From NCBI RefSeq assembly GCF_900129455.1, contig NZ_FQVU01000008.1, positions 1 through 49,933 on the forward strand: a stretch of DNA of 49,933 nucleotides, in the 5' to 3' direction. The notes under the pieces were generated by a model. The model worked only from the letters and a program-made list of their open reading frames with translations. It was not told where the DNA came from and ran no database searches. The position numbers and the translations under genes were made by a program. Positions 41,235-48,909 of this stretch are shown piece by piece; within the stretch, counting starts at the first letter, position 1, and each line of letters begins with the position of its first letter. Origin of the DNA: Jatrophihabitans endophyticus. GTDB taxonomy: Bacteria; Actinomycetota; Actinomycetes; Mycobacteriales; Jatrophihabitantaceae.

Positions 41235-41250
41235 ATTAGAACACGGGTTC
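41235..41250 (-). promoter_or_regulatory. SOS (LexA) box and -10 of dnaE2
   Basis: GAACACGGGTTC at 41239-41250 is a perfect GAAC-N4-GTTC actinobacterial LexA site. On the minus strand TCTAAT at 41235-41240 fits a -10 hexamer and ends 6 bases before the GTG start, so LexA bound here would block a leaderless promoter. Confidence 0.88.
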
Positions 41251-41358
41251 GGTTCGTCGCGCTCCGGATCGTCGGAGCCGACCGGGTCGGGCGCGAGCCG
41301 ACACGGCGAGACGAGCCGCGAGCGCCGCGCCGATGGCGGCGCATCGGGCCGGTACGGC

Positions 41359-41640
41359 CTACCTGGCGTTGCGCCCCCACCGTGCGAGCGCGACGATCGC
41401 CTCGCGCAGAGCGAGCCCGCGCTCGGTCAGCGCGTAGGCCCGCGTGTTGTGTCGCAGGGGTAGGCGTGACAGCACGCCGGCCGCTTCGAGCTCACGCAAC
41501 CGGGTCGCGAGGATGTTCGTCGGCGCCCCGAGGTCGCGTTGCAGGTCGCCGTAGCGCTGCGGCCCGTCGAGCAGTCGGTCCACGATGAGCAGGGCCCAGC
41601 GTGCCCCCACGATGTCGAGGGTCGCAGCAAGGTCGCTCAC
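41359..41640 (-). CDS. HxlR-family transcriptional regulator
   Basis: 93 residues, short for the family (usually 105-120). Winged helix: WALLIVDRLLDGPQRYGDLQ, then LGAPTNILATRLRELEAAGVL and the wing SRLPLRHNTRAYALTERG (shown in parts). It lacks the N-terminal Cys used for redox sensing in HypR/HxlR. The start overlaps the VOC gene stop by four bases, so both are one operon behind the dyad at 42050. It probably represses that operon. Confidence 0.88.
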   Translation of the reverse strand: MSDLAATLDIVGARWALLIVDRLLDGPQRYGDLQRDLGAPTNILATRLRELEAAGVLSRLPLRHNTRAYALTERGLALREAIVALARWGRNAR

Positions 41641-42041
41641 GCCATCGGTTCGGCATCAGCCTTCACCCAGAACGGCGAGTAGTGGTAGCCGTCCAGGTCG
41701 TCGAACTGACGCTGGTACATGAACGAGTAGTCGTCGATGTCGCCTACTCGCCCGCCGGCGCCACGGGCACGTTCGAGGAGTTCGTCGACTGCCTCGCGGC
41801 TGTCGAGCCCGAAGGAGACAGTGATCTTCGAGGGGGTGTCGGGTCCGCCGACCAACTCTTCGACGCCGCCGACGCTCGCGTACTTCTCGTGGCTGCCGAG
41901 CATGACGTACTGGTCGGGCGCGATCGCGAAGCACGACACATCGTGATCGGACATCTCCGTGTTCAGGGTCCAGCCCAGGGCGGTGTAGAAGGCCGTCGCG
42001 CGCTCCACGCTCGCCACCGGGCAGGTGATGAAGAGGCTCAT
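41637..42041 (-). CDS. VOC (glyoxalase/bleomycin-resistance fold) protein
   Basis: 134 residues with a paired beta-alpha-beta-beta-beta fold. The start FITCPVASVERATAFYTALGW and the end DDLDGYHYSPFWV are family marks (second metal or ligand side near the C-terminus). Similar proteins bind small hydrophobic compounds or metals; no substrate can be given. ATG at 42041 chosen because upstream residues come from the operator region. Operon with the HxlR regulator. Confidence 0.87.
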   Translation of the reverse strand: MSLFITCPVASVERATAFYTALGWTLNTEMSDHDVSCFAIAPDQYVMLGSHEKYASVGGVEELVGGPDTPSKITVSFGLDSREAVDELLERARGAGGRVGDIDDYSFMYQRQFDDLDGYHYSPFWVKADAEPMA

Positions 42042-42049
42042 GCGACCAA

Positions 42050-42068
42050 CACTTGCAAAATGCAAGTG
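42050..42068. promoter_or_regulatory. HxlR operator candidate CACTTGCA-aaa-TGCAAGTG
   Basis: Perfect 8-bp arms with a 3-base spacer, 9 bases upstream of the VOC start codon. AT-rich relative to surroundings. HxlR-type regulators bind dyads of this size; the gene next in the operon encodes one. Confidence 0.7.
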
Positions 42069-42167
42069 CACCGTCAAGGCTGCGACGTCCTCGCGACGGG
42101 TTCGCTCGCAGCGCACGCCCACCTGCCGATCTGGACGCGGACACGCTCGCGGATCGATCGTCGGTCC

Positions 42168-43145
42168 TCACCCGGTGTCGGTCGTCGTCCTGCCGGCCCG
42201 CTGAGCGGCGTCGTCCTCGCCGACCCCGCCGGCGAGCGCGGCCTGCAGCTGGCCGGCGAGCCCGACCGATGCCTCGATCTCGACCCGGCGGATCGAGACG
42301 CTCTCGACGTTGACGCCGAACGGCATCCCCAGTCGACGGCAGAACTCGATCAGCTCGACGGCGGCGGCCAGGGCGACGTGCTGCGACGCCAGCACGGTGT
42401 CGCCGGCGTGGGTCAGATCGTTCTCGATCCACCGAGGGACGTCGACGCCCAACCACTCGAGGAACTCCAGGGTGCGCAGCGAGCCGCACACCGAGAACGT
42501 GAACACGATCGGCGCCGGAGCCGTGCCCCGTTCCGCGCACGCGTAGAAGTAGTCCGACACGAGGTTCTTCGCGGCGTTGACGTCGTAGACGACCTGCGTC
42601 ACGAAGAACCGACAGCCGGCCCGCTGTTTGGCCAGCATCCGCACGTGTTCGTCACCCCGGCGGTGGTGGCGTTCCGGGATCGCGACCCCGCCGACGACCA
42701 GCTCGGGGTTGAGCTCACGGGCCCACGCCTGGGCCTCCGTCAGCGTCGAGGCGGGACGGAGCGAGCTCGACGCCGCGCCGACGAGCACGGTCAGCACCCG
42801 CGACGGATCCTGCGTGGCGAGCCAGGAACGGAGTTCGGCAGGGGCGTACTTGCCCACGGCCCGGTAGACCACCGCCGGCGTGGTCCAGTCGCCCAGGTGC
42901 GCGGCCAGGTAATCGGCAGGATCGAGAGTCGGCACGAACGGGAACGGACGCTGCTGCGGATTCCGCTCCACCTCGTCGTCGATGTCGTAGAGGACGAGGC
43001 CGTCGAGGTCCAGCCCTCGCAGTCGCGCGATCGTGGCGTCGGCGATCTCCTGCACCCGGGCGGTGGCGGTCGCCAGCCGGGGCGGCGTGAGCGCGAACAG
43101 CAGGACCTCGCCCGCGCCCTCGCGGATGCGACGTGTCAGCTCCAC
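42168..43145 (-). CDS. MetF-like methylenetetrahydrofolate reductase family protein
   Basis: 325 residues, TIM-barrel flavoprotein family. Visible are LLFALTPPR at the N-terminus (the place of the conserved Glu in true MetF is taken by Ala-Leu here), VLYDIDDEVERNPQQRPFP, CRFFVTQVVYD and a C-terminal FGVNVESVSI. True MetF reduces methylene-THF to methyl-THF with NAD(P)H and FAD; this variant is divergent, so the activity is uncertain. Divergent from a methyltransferase across 54 bases. Confidence 0.72.
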   Translation of the reverse strand: MELTRRIREGAGEVLLFALTPPRLATATARVQEIADATIARLRGLDLDGLVLYDIDDEVERNPQQRPFPFVPTLDPADYLAAHLGDWTTPAVVYRAVGKYAPAELRSWLATQDPSRVLTVLVGAASSSLRPASTLTEAQAWARELNPELVVGGVAIPERHHRRGDEHVRMLAKQRAGCRFFVTQVVYDVNAAKNLVSDYFYACAERGTAPAPIVFTFSVCGSLRTLEFLEWLGVDVPRWIENDLTHAGDTVLASQHVALAAAVELIEFCRRLGMPFGVNVESVSIRRVEIEASVGLAGQLQAALAGGVGEDDAAQRAGRTTTDTG

Positions 43146-43151
43146 GCGCGA

Positions 43152-43157
43152 AACCTA
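43152..43157 (-). promoter_or_regulatory. -10 hexamer TAGGTT for MetF-like gene
   Basis: On the minus strand TAGGTT ends 6 bases before the GTG at 43145, with no ribosome-binding site. Confidence 0.45.
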
Positions 43158-43185
43158 CCCGCGGGCCGATGTCGGGGTCGGTCAC

Positions 43186-43191
43186 TAGCCT
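43186..43191 (+). promoter_or_regulatory. -10 hexamer TAGCCT for methyltransferase gene
   Basis: TAGCCT ends 8 bases before the GTG at 43200. Identical to the hexamer of the enoyl-CoA hydratase gene. Confidence 0.45.
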
Positions 43192-43199
43192 CGCAAGCC

Positions 43200-43853
43200 G
43201 TGAGCGCCGAGTCACCTGCCGACCTCGCCGCCGTCCGGGCGTCGTACGACGCCGTGGCGGACAACTACGTCGCGATGGTGGGTGACCCGGGGCCGTGGCT
43301 GCGAGCTGCGCTCGACGCCTTCGCCGAACAGGTTCGTGAGATCGGCCCGGTGCTGGACGCAGGATGCGGACCCGGCTGGATCTCGGGCTACCTGCGCGAC
43401 AGGGGGGTCACCGTGACGGGCATCGACCTGTCCCCCCGCATGATCGAGCATGCCCGCCGGCAGCACCCCGACATCCCGTTCGCCGTCGCGTCGGTGACCG
43501 ATACCGAACCCGAGCCGGCATCGCTCGGCGGTGTTCTCGGCTGGTGGTCGTGGTTCAACCTGCCCCGCGAATGGCTGCCTCGCGTGATCCGGACGATGGC
43601 ACGGGCGCTGCGTCCGGACGGTCAACTGATCCTGGGGACGCATCGCGGTGAGGGTGAGCATCCGCGCACGCGGTGCTACGGCGATGTTCCGGTGGAGTGG
43701 ACGACCCACCTCTACCAACCCGAGGAGTTGACGGGCTGGCTCACCGACGCCGGTCTGGAGATCGTGGCGGAGCTGCTCCTGCCACCGCAGCCGCCGTCGA
43801 GGAGCCCGCAACTGGTCGTCTCCGCCCGCAAGACCGGGGTTGCGCGCCGCTGA
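43200..43853 (+). CDS. Class I SAM-dependent methyltransferase
   Basis: 217 residues. Motif I VLDAGCGPGWISGYL (about residues 51-65), motif II GIDLSPRMIEHAR, and motif IV region GVLGWWSWFNLP. The start RASYDAVADNYVAMV is typical of a small-molecule methyltransferase group common in actinobacteria. GTG start, no ribosome-binding site. Not part of an operon: the MetF-like gene is divergent and the lipoprotein follows after 42 bases. Confidence 0.85.
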   Translation: MSAESPADLAAVRASYDAVADNYVAMVGDPGPWLRAALDAFAEQVREIGPVLDAGCGPGWISGYLRDRGVTVTGIDLSPRMIEHARRQHPDIPFAVASVTDTEPEPASLGGVLGWWSWFNLPREWLPRVIRTMARALRPDGQLILGTHRGEGEHPRTRCYGDVPVEWTTHLYQPEELTGWLTDAGLEIVAELLLPPQPPSRSPQLVVSARKTGVARR

Positions 43854-43895
43854 GGACGCATTGCCCCGTGACACGCGGTGTGTGACGGTCTGCGC

Positions 43896-44705
43896 ATGCC
43901 ACGTCGGGTCGGTCGACCACTCCGCACCGTGGTGCTGCTCGGGTGTCTGGCGGTCGCGCTCAGCGCCTGCGTCCCGTCCGAGCGGGTCGTGTCGCGGGAC
44001 ATGGCCGAGTACGACCTGCCCTATCTGGGCCGGGAAGCGGTGTTCACGTCCGTCGCCGACTGGCGGTCGCTGAACCGTCCCACCGACGCCATGCGCGACT
44101 ACTTCGGCGGGGGCGGCACGTACCTGGTCGTGGCAGCGCAGCGGGATCGGGTCACCCTCGTGGTCTGGAAGACCGATTCGCCCTACGGTCAACCGTTCGA
44201 CGGTGGGGAGAAGGCGACGGGGCACGGCTGCGTGACGCTCAGTCGCGCGCCGGGGCAGCCCGGCTCGCGTCGCCCGGTGCGGTCCGTCGTCGTCCCGTGC
44301 CCGGACCATCTCGGCCCCCAACCGGACGGCTTCCAGACGTCCTGGGGTCGGGACGCCAACGCGCTCCAGGCGGTGCAGGGCGTGCTCACCGGCGTCGACT
44401 TCCGCACGGTCGCCTATGTCCTCCCCGAGCCGTATCAGTCGCCGGTCCGGCGCACGCGAGCCGAGATGCTCGCGATGATCCGCGGGACCCCGATCTCGCG
44501 CCGCGAGACGTTGACCGTCGAACCGGCGGCGCGGCAACCGCACGGGCGTCTCGTCGCGCGGCTCTCGGCCGCCGCGACCGCGGCCGACGCCGTCGACACC
44601 CGCCGGAGCGTCGTCGCCCGGTCCTGCGGTGTCGTCGACGTCCGGCTGAACGGGACGCTGCCGCCCGGGCAGTCCCACGTCGTCACAGCCGCGCGGTGTC
44701 GCTGA
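43896..44705 (+). CDS. Putative lipoprotein of unknown function
   Basis: 269 residues. A lipoprotein signal (residues 1-24) ends with LSA-Cys25 as the lipidation site. The mature part has no family I recognise; four or more cysteines (about 129, 149, 249 and the C-terminal one) may pair. The C-terminus CR is Arg-ended. Start ATG at 43896 gives a normal basic n-region; an earlier ATG at 43878 region would lengthen it without benefit. Right after the stop comes a tandem 8-bp repeat. Confidence 0.75.
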   Translation: MPRRVGRPLRTVVLLGCLAVALSACVPSERVVSRDMAEYDLPYLGREAVFTSVADWRSLNRPTDAMRDYFGGGGTYLVVAAQRDRVTLVVWKTDSPYGQPFDGGEKATGHGCVTLSRAPGQPGSRRPVRSVVVPCPDHLGPQPDGFQTSWGRDANALQAVQGVLTGVDFRTVAYVLPEPYQSPVRRTRAEMLAMIRGTPISRRETLTVEPAARQPHGRLVARLSAAATAADAVDTRRSVVARSCGVVDVRLNGTLPPGQSHVVTAARCR

Positions 44706-44716
44706 CGATCGCTGGC

Positions 44717-44756
44717 GACGACACGACGACACGACGACACGGCGACACGGCGACAC
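44717..44756. repeat. Five tandem copies of an 8-bp unit
   Basis: Three copies of GACGACAC (44717-44740) followed by two of GGCGACAC (44741-44756), 12 bases after the lipoprotein stop. It lies in the 229-base gap before the AurF-like gene. The two unit types are grouped, as expected from slippage. Confidence 0.85.
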
Positions 44757-44874
44757 GGCCGACCCGCAGAGCGTGTGCGCGGGCATCGTTCGAGGTCATC
44801 GGCTCACCGCAGGAATCGCAGTCCGCTGCAGGCCGACGGTAAGTTCCGTCGGTTCTGGGTACCTATCACAGCGA

Positions 44875-44886
44875 GTTACGTGTAAC
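44875..44886. promoter_or_regulatory. Dyad GTTAC-GT-GTAAC upstream of AurF-like gene
   Basis: Perfect 5-bp arms, about 50 bases before the start codon in a locally AT-richer patch. Possible TetR-type regulator site or part of the promoter. No regulator gene is adjacent. Confidence 0.4.
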
Positions 44887-44934
44887 GTCCTGTCAAGCGT
44901 ACGGCGCTCCGCGTCGAGAAGAGGGGAGAGCACG

Positions 44935-45855
44935 ATGACCGCCACCGCAGATCCGGCCGCTCGGGCCGCAACGCCTTCCGCGCACGACGACTCCGTCGCT
45001 CGTCGGCTGCTCGAGTCCAGCGCCGCGGCGTCCTACGACCCGCAGGTCGAGGTCGACTGGGAGACGCCGCTCGACCCGGCCGACCACGGCACCTGCCCCG
45101 AGTGGTCCACGCTCTACGGCACCGCCTACTGGGACGAGCTCGACGAGGCGCAGCGTGCCGAGCTCACCCGGCAGGAGTCGGCGTGCGTCGCGAGCACCGG
45201 CATCTGGTTCGAGCTGATCCTGCAGCAGATGATGCTGCGCGACATGTACGTGAAGGACCGCACGTCGGCCGAGTTCCAGTGGGCGCTCACCGAGATCGCC
45301 GACGAGTGCCGGCACTCGATCATGTTCGCGCGGGGCGCCGACAAGCTGAACGCGCCGGCCTACCTGCCCAAGCGCGCGGTCGTCGAGCTCGGCCGCGTCT
45401 TCAAGACCATCGCCTGGGGCGAGGCCGCGTACGCGGCGATCCTGGTCGCCGAAGAGGTCCTCGACGTCATGCAGCGCGACTGGATGCGCGACGAGCGGGT
45501 CGCCCCGTTCGTCCGGACGATCAACAACATCCACGTGGTGGAGGAGTCGCGCCACATGAAGTTCGCGCGGCAGGAGGTCGTCGAGCGCATGGCCGGCGCC
45601 GGGGTCGCGCGCCGGCACGCCAGCGCCGTCCTCGTGGCCGCAGCGGCCTACTTCATCGTGACGAGCATGGTGAACGACCGGGTCTACGTCGAGGCCGGAC
45701 TGGACGTCGAGCGGGCCAAGCGCGAGGCCGCCGGCAACGAGCACTACAAGGCGTTGCTGCGTTCGAGCTGCCGTGGCCTCATGGAGTTCCTCGGCTCGGC
45801 CGGTCTGCTCACCAAGCCGGCCGCCGCGATCTACCAGCGCGCCAACCTGCTCTGA
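44935..45855 (+). CDS. AurF-like diiron oxygenase
   Basis: 306-residue all-helical diiron protein of the AurF (p-aminobenzoate N-oxygenase) family. Iron ligands are visible: ExxH in DECRHS and ExxH in EESRHM, with Glu in RQESACVASTGIW and in LVAEEVLDV. M. tuberculosis Rv0885 is a member with the same neighbour. A GAGGGGAGAG ribosome-binding stretch precedes the ATG. The reductase gene follows after 15 bases, and it probably supplies electrons to the diiron site. The substrate is unknown; N-oxygenation of an amine or a membrane-lipid oxidation are both open. Confidence 0.88.
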   Translation: MTATADPAARAATPSAHDDSVARRLLESSAAASYDPQVEVDWETPLDPADHGTCPEWSTLYGTAYWDELDEAQRAELTRQESACVASTGIWFELILQQMMLRDMYVKDRTSAEFQWALTEIADECRHSIMFARGADKLNAPAYLPKRAVVELGRVFKTIAWGEAAYAAILVAEEVLDVMQRDWMRDERVAPFVRTINNIHVVEESRHMKFARQEVVERMAGAGVARRHASAVLVAAAAYFIVTSMVNDRVYVEAGLDVERAKREAAGNEHYKALLRSSCRGLMEFLGSAGLLTKPAAAIYQRANLL

Positions 45856-45870
45856 GCGCCCAGGCCGCCG

Positions 45871-47364
45871 ATGAGCTACGTCATCACGCAGAACTGCTGC
45901 AAGGACGCCTCCTGCGTCTCGGTCTGCCCGGTCAACTGCATCGCTCCGGTGCCCGGCCAGGACGCCTTCGTCACCGAGCCGATGCTCTACGTCGACCCGC
46001 GTGCCTGCATCGACTGCGGCGCCTGCGCGGATGCGTGTCCGGTGGACGCGATCGTCCCGGCCGACACGCTGACCGGGGCGCAGCAGCGGTACGAGCGGAT
46101 CAACGCCGAGCACTTCGCGGCGCAACCGGTGGCGAGCACGACCGACGGGCCGCTGTTCCGCGCCTGGGACCGTCCCCACTTCGACTGGTCACTGCCCAGC
46201 GACTTCGCCGGGCTGGACGTCGCGGTCGTCGGCACCGGGCCGGCCGGGCTCTACGCCGCGGAACTGCTGCTGTTGCACACCCGTTCCACCGTGACGCTGA
46301 TCGACCGGCTGCCGACACCCGGCGGCCTGATCCGCTACGGGGTCGCCCCCGACCATCCGGGTACGAAGCGGATCGGCGAGACGTTCGCGCGGCTCTACAC
46401 GCACCCGCGAGTGCGGATGCGGCTCGGGACCGAGGTCGGCGACGGGACCGACGGCTCGCTGACGCCGGACGATCTCGCCGCCCGCCACGACGCGGTGATC
46501 TACGCGGTCGGTGCCTCGGTGGGGCGACGGCTCGGCCTCCCGGGCGAGTCGCTGCCGGGCAGCCTCACCGGGCCGGAGGCGGTCGGTTGGTACAACGGCC
46601 ATCCGGACGTCGCGGCCGACGCGGTGCGTCTCGACCGGCCGCGCGCGGTCGTCGTCGGCACCGGCAACGTCGCCCTCGACGTCGCGCGGATCCTCACCGC
46701 GGCCCCCGGCTCGCTCGCCGGCACCGCGATCGCCGGGCACGCCCTCGCCGGCCTGCGCGACAGCGCGCTGCACGAGGTGGTGCTGCTCGCGCGGCGTGGG
46801 CCGGACACCGCCGCCTACACCGCGCCGGAGCTGCTCGCGCTTCGCGAACGCCCCGACGTCGAGCTCGTCGTCGACGACCACGACCCGGCCGTCGCCGCGA
46901 CGATCGACGCGGCACCGTCGCGCTCGCACGCCGCGTTGCTCGCGGGGGTGGCGCGACGTCGGGTCGATCACGCGGCCGAACCACGGCCGGGGCGACGCAT
47001 CGTGCTGCGATTCCACACGACCGTCGAGCGGTACCTGGGCGAGGGAAGGGTCGAGGGCGTCCGGCTGGCCGACGGCACCGACGTGCTCGCCGGCTCGGTC
47101 GTCACCGCCATCGGTTACCACGGCCGGGGCGTTCCGGGGCTGCCGTTCGACGACGCCGCCGGGACCGTCCCCCACGACGGCGGACGGATCGCCGGAGTGC
47201 CCGGTGCCTACGCGGTGGGCTGGTGGAAGCGCGGCTCGTCCGGCGGCATCGGCGACAATCGCGCCGACGCGGCCGAGACCGTGCGCACCCTGCTGGACGA
47301 CGCCGTGGCCGGTCGGCTGCCCGGCCGCTCGCGGCGCGCGGGTCGCTTCTCCCGGACGCGCTGA
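45871..47364 (+). CDS. fprB: Ferredoxin-fused NADPH-ferredoxin reductase
   Basis: 497 residues. The N-terminal ferredoxin domain (1-75) has cysteines at 9, 15, 19 and 23 and the CIDCGACADACP cluster. The FAD site AVVGTGPAGLYAAE (about 118-131) starts the reductase part, PTPGGLIRYGVAPDHP follows, and the NADPH site reads AVVVGTGNVALDVARIL. It ends with the GWWKRGSSGGIGDNRADA block of FprB/adrenodoxin-reductase-like proteins. Fusion with a ferredoxin marks the FprB type. Directly downstream of the AurF-like gene, so it is the likely electron donor. Confidence 0.93.
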   Translation: MSYVITQNCCKDASCVSVCPVNCIAPVPGQDAFVTEPMLYVDPRACIDCGACADACPVDAIVPADTLTGAQQRYERINAEHFAAQPVASTTDGPLFRAWDRPHFDWSLPSDFAGLDVAVVGTGPAGLYAAELLLLHTRSTVTLIDRLPTPGGLIRYGVAPDHPGTKRIGETFARLYTHPRVRMRLGTEVGDGTDGSLTPDDLAARHDAVIYAVGASVGRRLGLPGESLPGSLTGPEAVGWYNGHPDVAADAVRLDRPRAVVVGTGNVALDVARILTAAPGSLAGTAIAGHALAGLRDSALHEVVLLARRGPDTAAYTAPELLALRERPDVELVVDDHDPAVAATIDAAPSRSHAALLAGVARRRVDHAAEPRPGRRIVLRFHTTVERYLGEGRVEGVRLADGTDVLAGSVVTAIGYHGRGVPGLPFDDAAGTVPHDGGRIAGVPGAYAVGWWKRGSSGGIGDNRADAAETVRTLLDDAVAGRLPGRSRRAGRFSRTR

Positions 47365-47371
47365 CCCGCGC

Positions 47372-48529
47372 TTAGCAGTCGCAGCAGTCGCAACAGTCGC
47401 AGCAGTCGCAGCACTCGCAGTCGCAGCAGTCGCAGCAGTTCTTGCAGCCGCGCTTGCAGCGTCCCCAGCAGCTGTTGTCCCGGTGGTCGTCCCCGTCGTC
47501 GTGCGAGTCGCGGCACGAGCGGCACGTCCCGCAGGCGACGAGCGAGCCGAAGCACGCGGCGACCCGGCCGCGCTTCTTCCCGTCGGGGATCGGCGCCTCC
47601 CACCCCGCCGGTAGATCAGCCGGCGGCTGCTGCTGCGGCGGCAGCGGTGGGGTCAGCGGCGGCGGGCCGGGAGGGGGATCGCCCGGCACGCCGGCGGCAC
47701 GGAAGGTGCGCCGCACGGCGTGCTCCAGCTCGTGGACGAGCAGGACGTGGACGAGCCCGTCGTCGGCGAACGCGACCTCGCGCAGCGCGAGGCGCACGCC
47801 CAGGACCGCGTCGTCGCAGTGCCGCCGCACCTCGGCGGGCGTGAGCCCGAAGGCCAGCACCGGGTTCCACGCCCGGGCGAGGCGGTCGGCCTCCAGGTCC
47901 TCGACGGCGTCGAGCAGGTGGGCGAGCCGGCCGAAGAAACGGCCGGCCTCGGCCAGCGGCGCCGCGTTGTCCGGCCGGCCGGCGACGGTGGCCGTGTGCG
48001 CGAAGGCCAGCGCGGTGGCGGCCTCGGTCGGCGCGGTCGCCTCGAGCACCGAACAGGCCGCGTTCTCCACCGCATGCTGCTCGGCGACGGCGTTCAGGAC
48101 GGCCTCGGTGTCGAGGGCCAGTGCAGTGCCCGTCACCGTCCCGGCCCCGGCGAAACGATCGGCGACCCGGTCGGCGGCCCGCGACCGCAGCCGGCCGGCG
48201 ATGTCGCCGTCGGCGACGTGATCGCGCAGCTTCGCCGACGCCAGCAGCAGCGAGACCGAGGCCGCCAGACGCGCACCCGCCCCGTCGGCGACCGACGCCG
48301 ACCGCATCCCGCGCAGCGCGCACGCGCCGGCACGGCGACGGTTGCCGGTGACCCCGCGCTGCGCCTCGACCAGCGCCGAGACGACGACGGCGTCGTAGTT
48401 GGTGACCAGCCGGGCGGCGTGGCCGTGCTCGTCACGCAGCGCGAGGCACAGGCCGCACAGGTGTGCGAGCCAGGCCTCCTGCAGGCGCGGGGCGAGCCGG
48501 TTGCGGCAGGGGCGCACGATCCCGAACAT
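47372..48529 (-). CDS. DUF5685 protein with extreme Cys-rich tail
   Basis: 385 residues. The N-terminal part starts MFGIVRPCRNRLAPRLQEAW and continues HLCGLCLALRDEHGHAARLV, which marks DUF5685; the four first cysteines and histidines may bind metal. A helical middle follows, then a Pro-rich linker (about 290-320). The last 32 residues contain 17 cysteines in CCDCC-type repeats, encoded by a 9-bp tandem repeat in the DNA. I chose the ATG at 48529 (a longer frame adds a Pro/Arg-rich unrelated start). Converges with fprB 7 bases away. Metal or thiol chemistry is likely; function unknown. Confidence 0.85.
   Translation of the reverse strand: MFGIVRPCRNRLAPRLQEAWLAHLCGLCLALRDEHGHAARLVTNYDAVVVSALVEAQRGVTGNRRRAGACALRGMRSASVADGAGARLAASVSLLLASAKLRDHVADGDIAGRLRSRAADRVADRFAGAGTVTGTALALDTEAVLNAVAEQHAVENAACSVLEATAPTEAATALAFAHTATVAGRPDNAAPLAEAGRFFGRLAHLLDAVEDLEADRLARAWNPVLAFGLTPAEVRRHCDDAVLGVRLALREVAFADDGLVHVLLVHELEHAVRRTFRAAGVPGDPPPGPPPLTPPLPPQQQPPADLPAGWEAPIPDGKKRGRVAACFGSLVACGTCRSCRDSHDDGDDHRDNSCWGRCKRGCKNCCDCCDCECCDCCDCCDCCDC
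47375..47435 (-). repeat. 9-bp tandem repeat encoding Cys-Cys-Asp units
   Basis: About six near-perfect copies of a GCAGTCGCA unit (plus-strand view), one with an A and one with a C change, inside the 3' end of the DUF5685 gene. Each copy adds Cys-Cys-Asp, so slippage would change the tail length without a frameshift. Confidence 0.85.
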
Positions 48530-48671
48530 GCGCCGCAACCTATCGGCGGGGCGGCATGGAGGGAACCGGACACGACCGCCCCGGCGTGGCGCGCGCCGCG
48601 GCGGCGTGTACGACGCGACGCGAGCGGGCAGGACGTTCGTGCGAAGCGCAACGACGAGCAGGGAGTGCCCC

Positions 48672-48881
48672 ATGGCCGACAACACCTATCGCGTCACCGA
48701 GATCGTCGGGACGTCCGAGACGGGGATCGACGACGCGATCAAGGGCGCGGTGTCGCGCGCGTCGCGCACACTGCGTGACCTCGACTGGTTCGAGGTGACC
48801 GAGATCCGCGGCCACATCGAGAACGGCGAGGTCGCGCACGTCCAGGTCGGCCTGAAGATCGGTTTCAAGCTCGAGGACTGA
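48672..48881 (+). CDS. Dodecin family flavin-binding protein
   Basis: 69 residues, the normal dodecin size. Dodecin forms a hollow 12-mer that stores FMN, riboflavin or related flavins. The flavin-stacking Trp is in DLDWFEVTEI, and VQVGLKIGFKLED is the typical end. GGGAG lies a few bases before the ATG. Divergent from DUF5685 and followed by a flavodoxin-like gene. Confidence 0.92.
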   Translation: MADNTYRVTEIVGTSETGIDDAIKGAVSRASRTLRDLDWFEVTEIRGHIENGEVAHVQVGLKIGFKLED

Positions 48882-48897
48882 CGGCGGTCGCGGCCGT

Positions 48898-48903
48898 TAG
48901 CGT
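48898..48903 (+). promoter_or_regulatory. -10 hexamer TAGCGT for flavodoxin-like gene
   Basis: TAGCGT ends 6 bases before the ATG at 48910; no ribosome-binding site between. Confidence 0.45.
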
Positions 48904-48909
48904 GGGCCC

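Noticed and set aside
41235-41262. tRNA-like GGTTCG motif near 41246
   Set aside because: No clover-leaf pairing or acceptor stem; the sequence is explained by the SOS box.
44706-44934. Small gene in the lipoprotein-AurF gap
   Set aside because: Frames here are made of the 8-bp repeat and lack start context; only repeat and promoter elements are supported.
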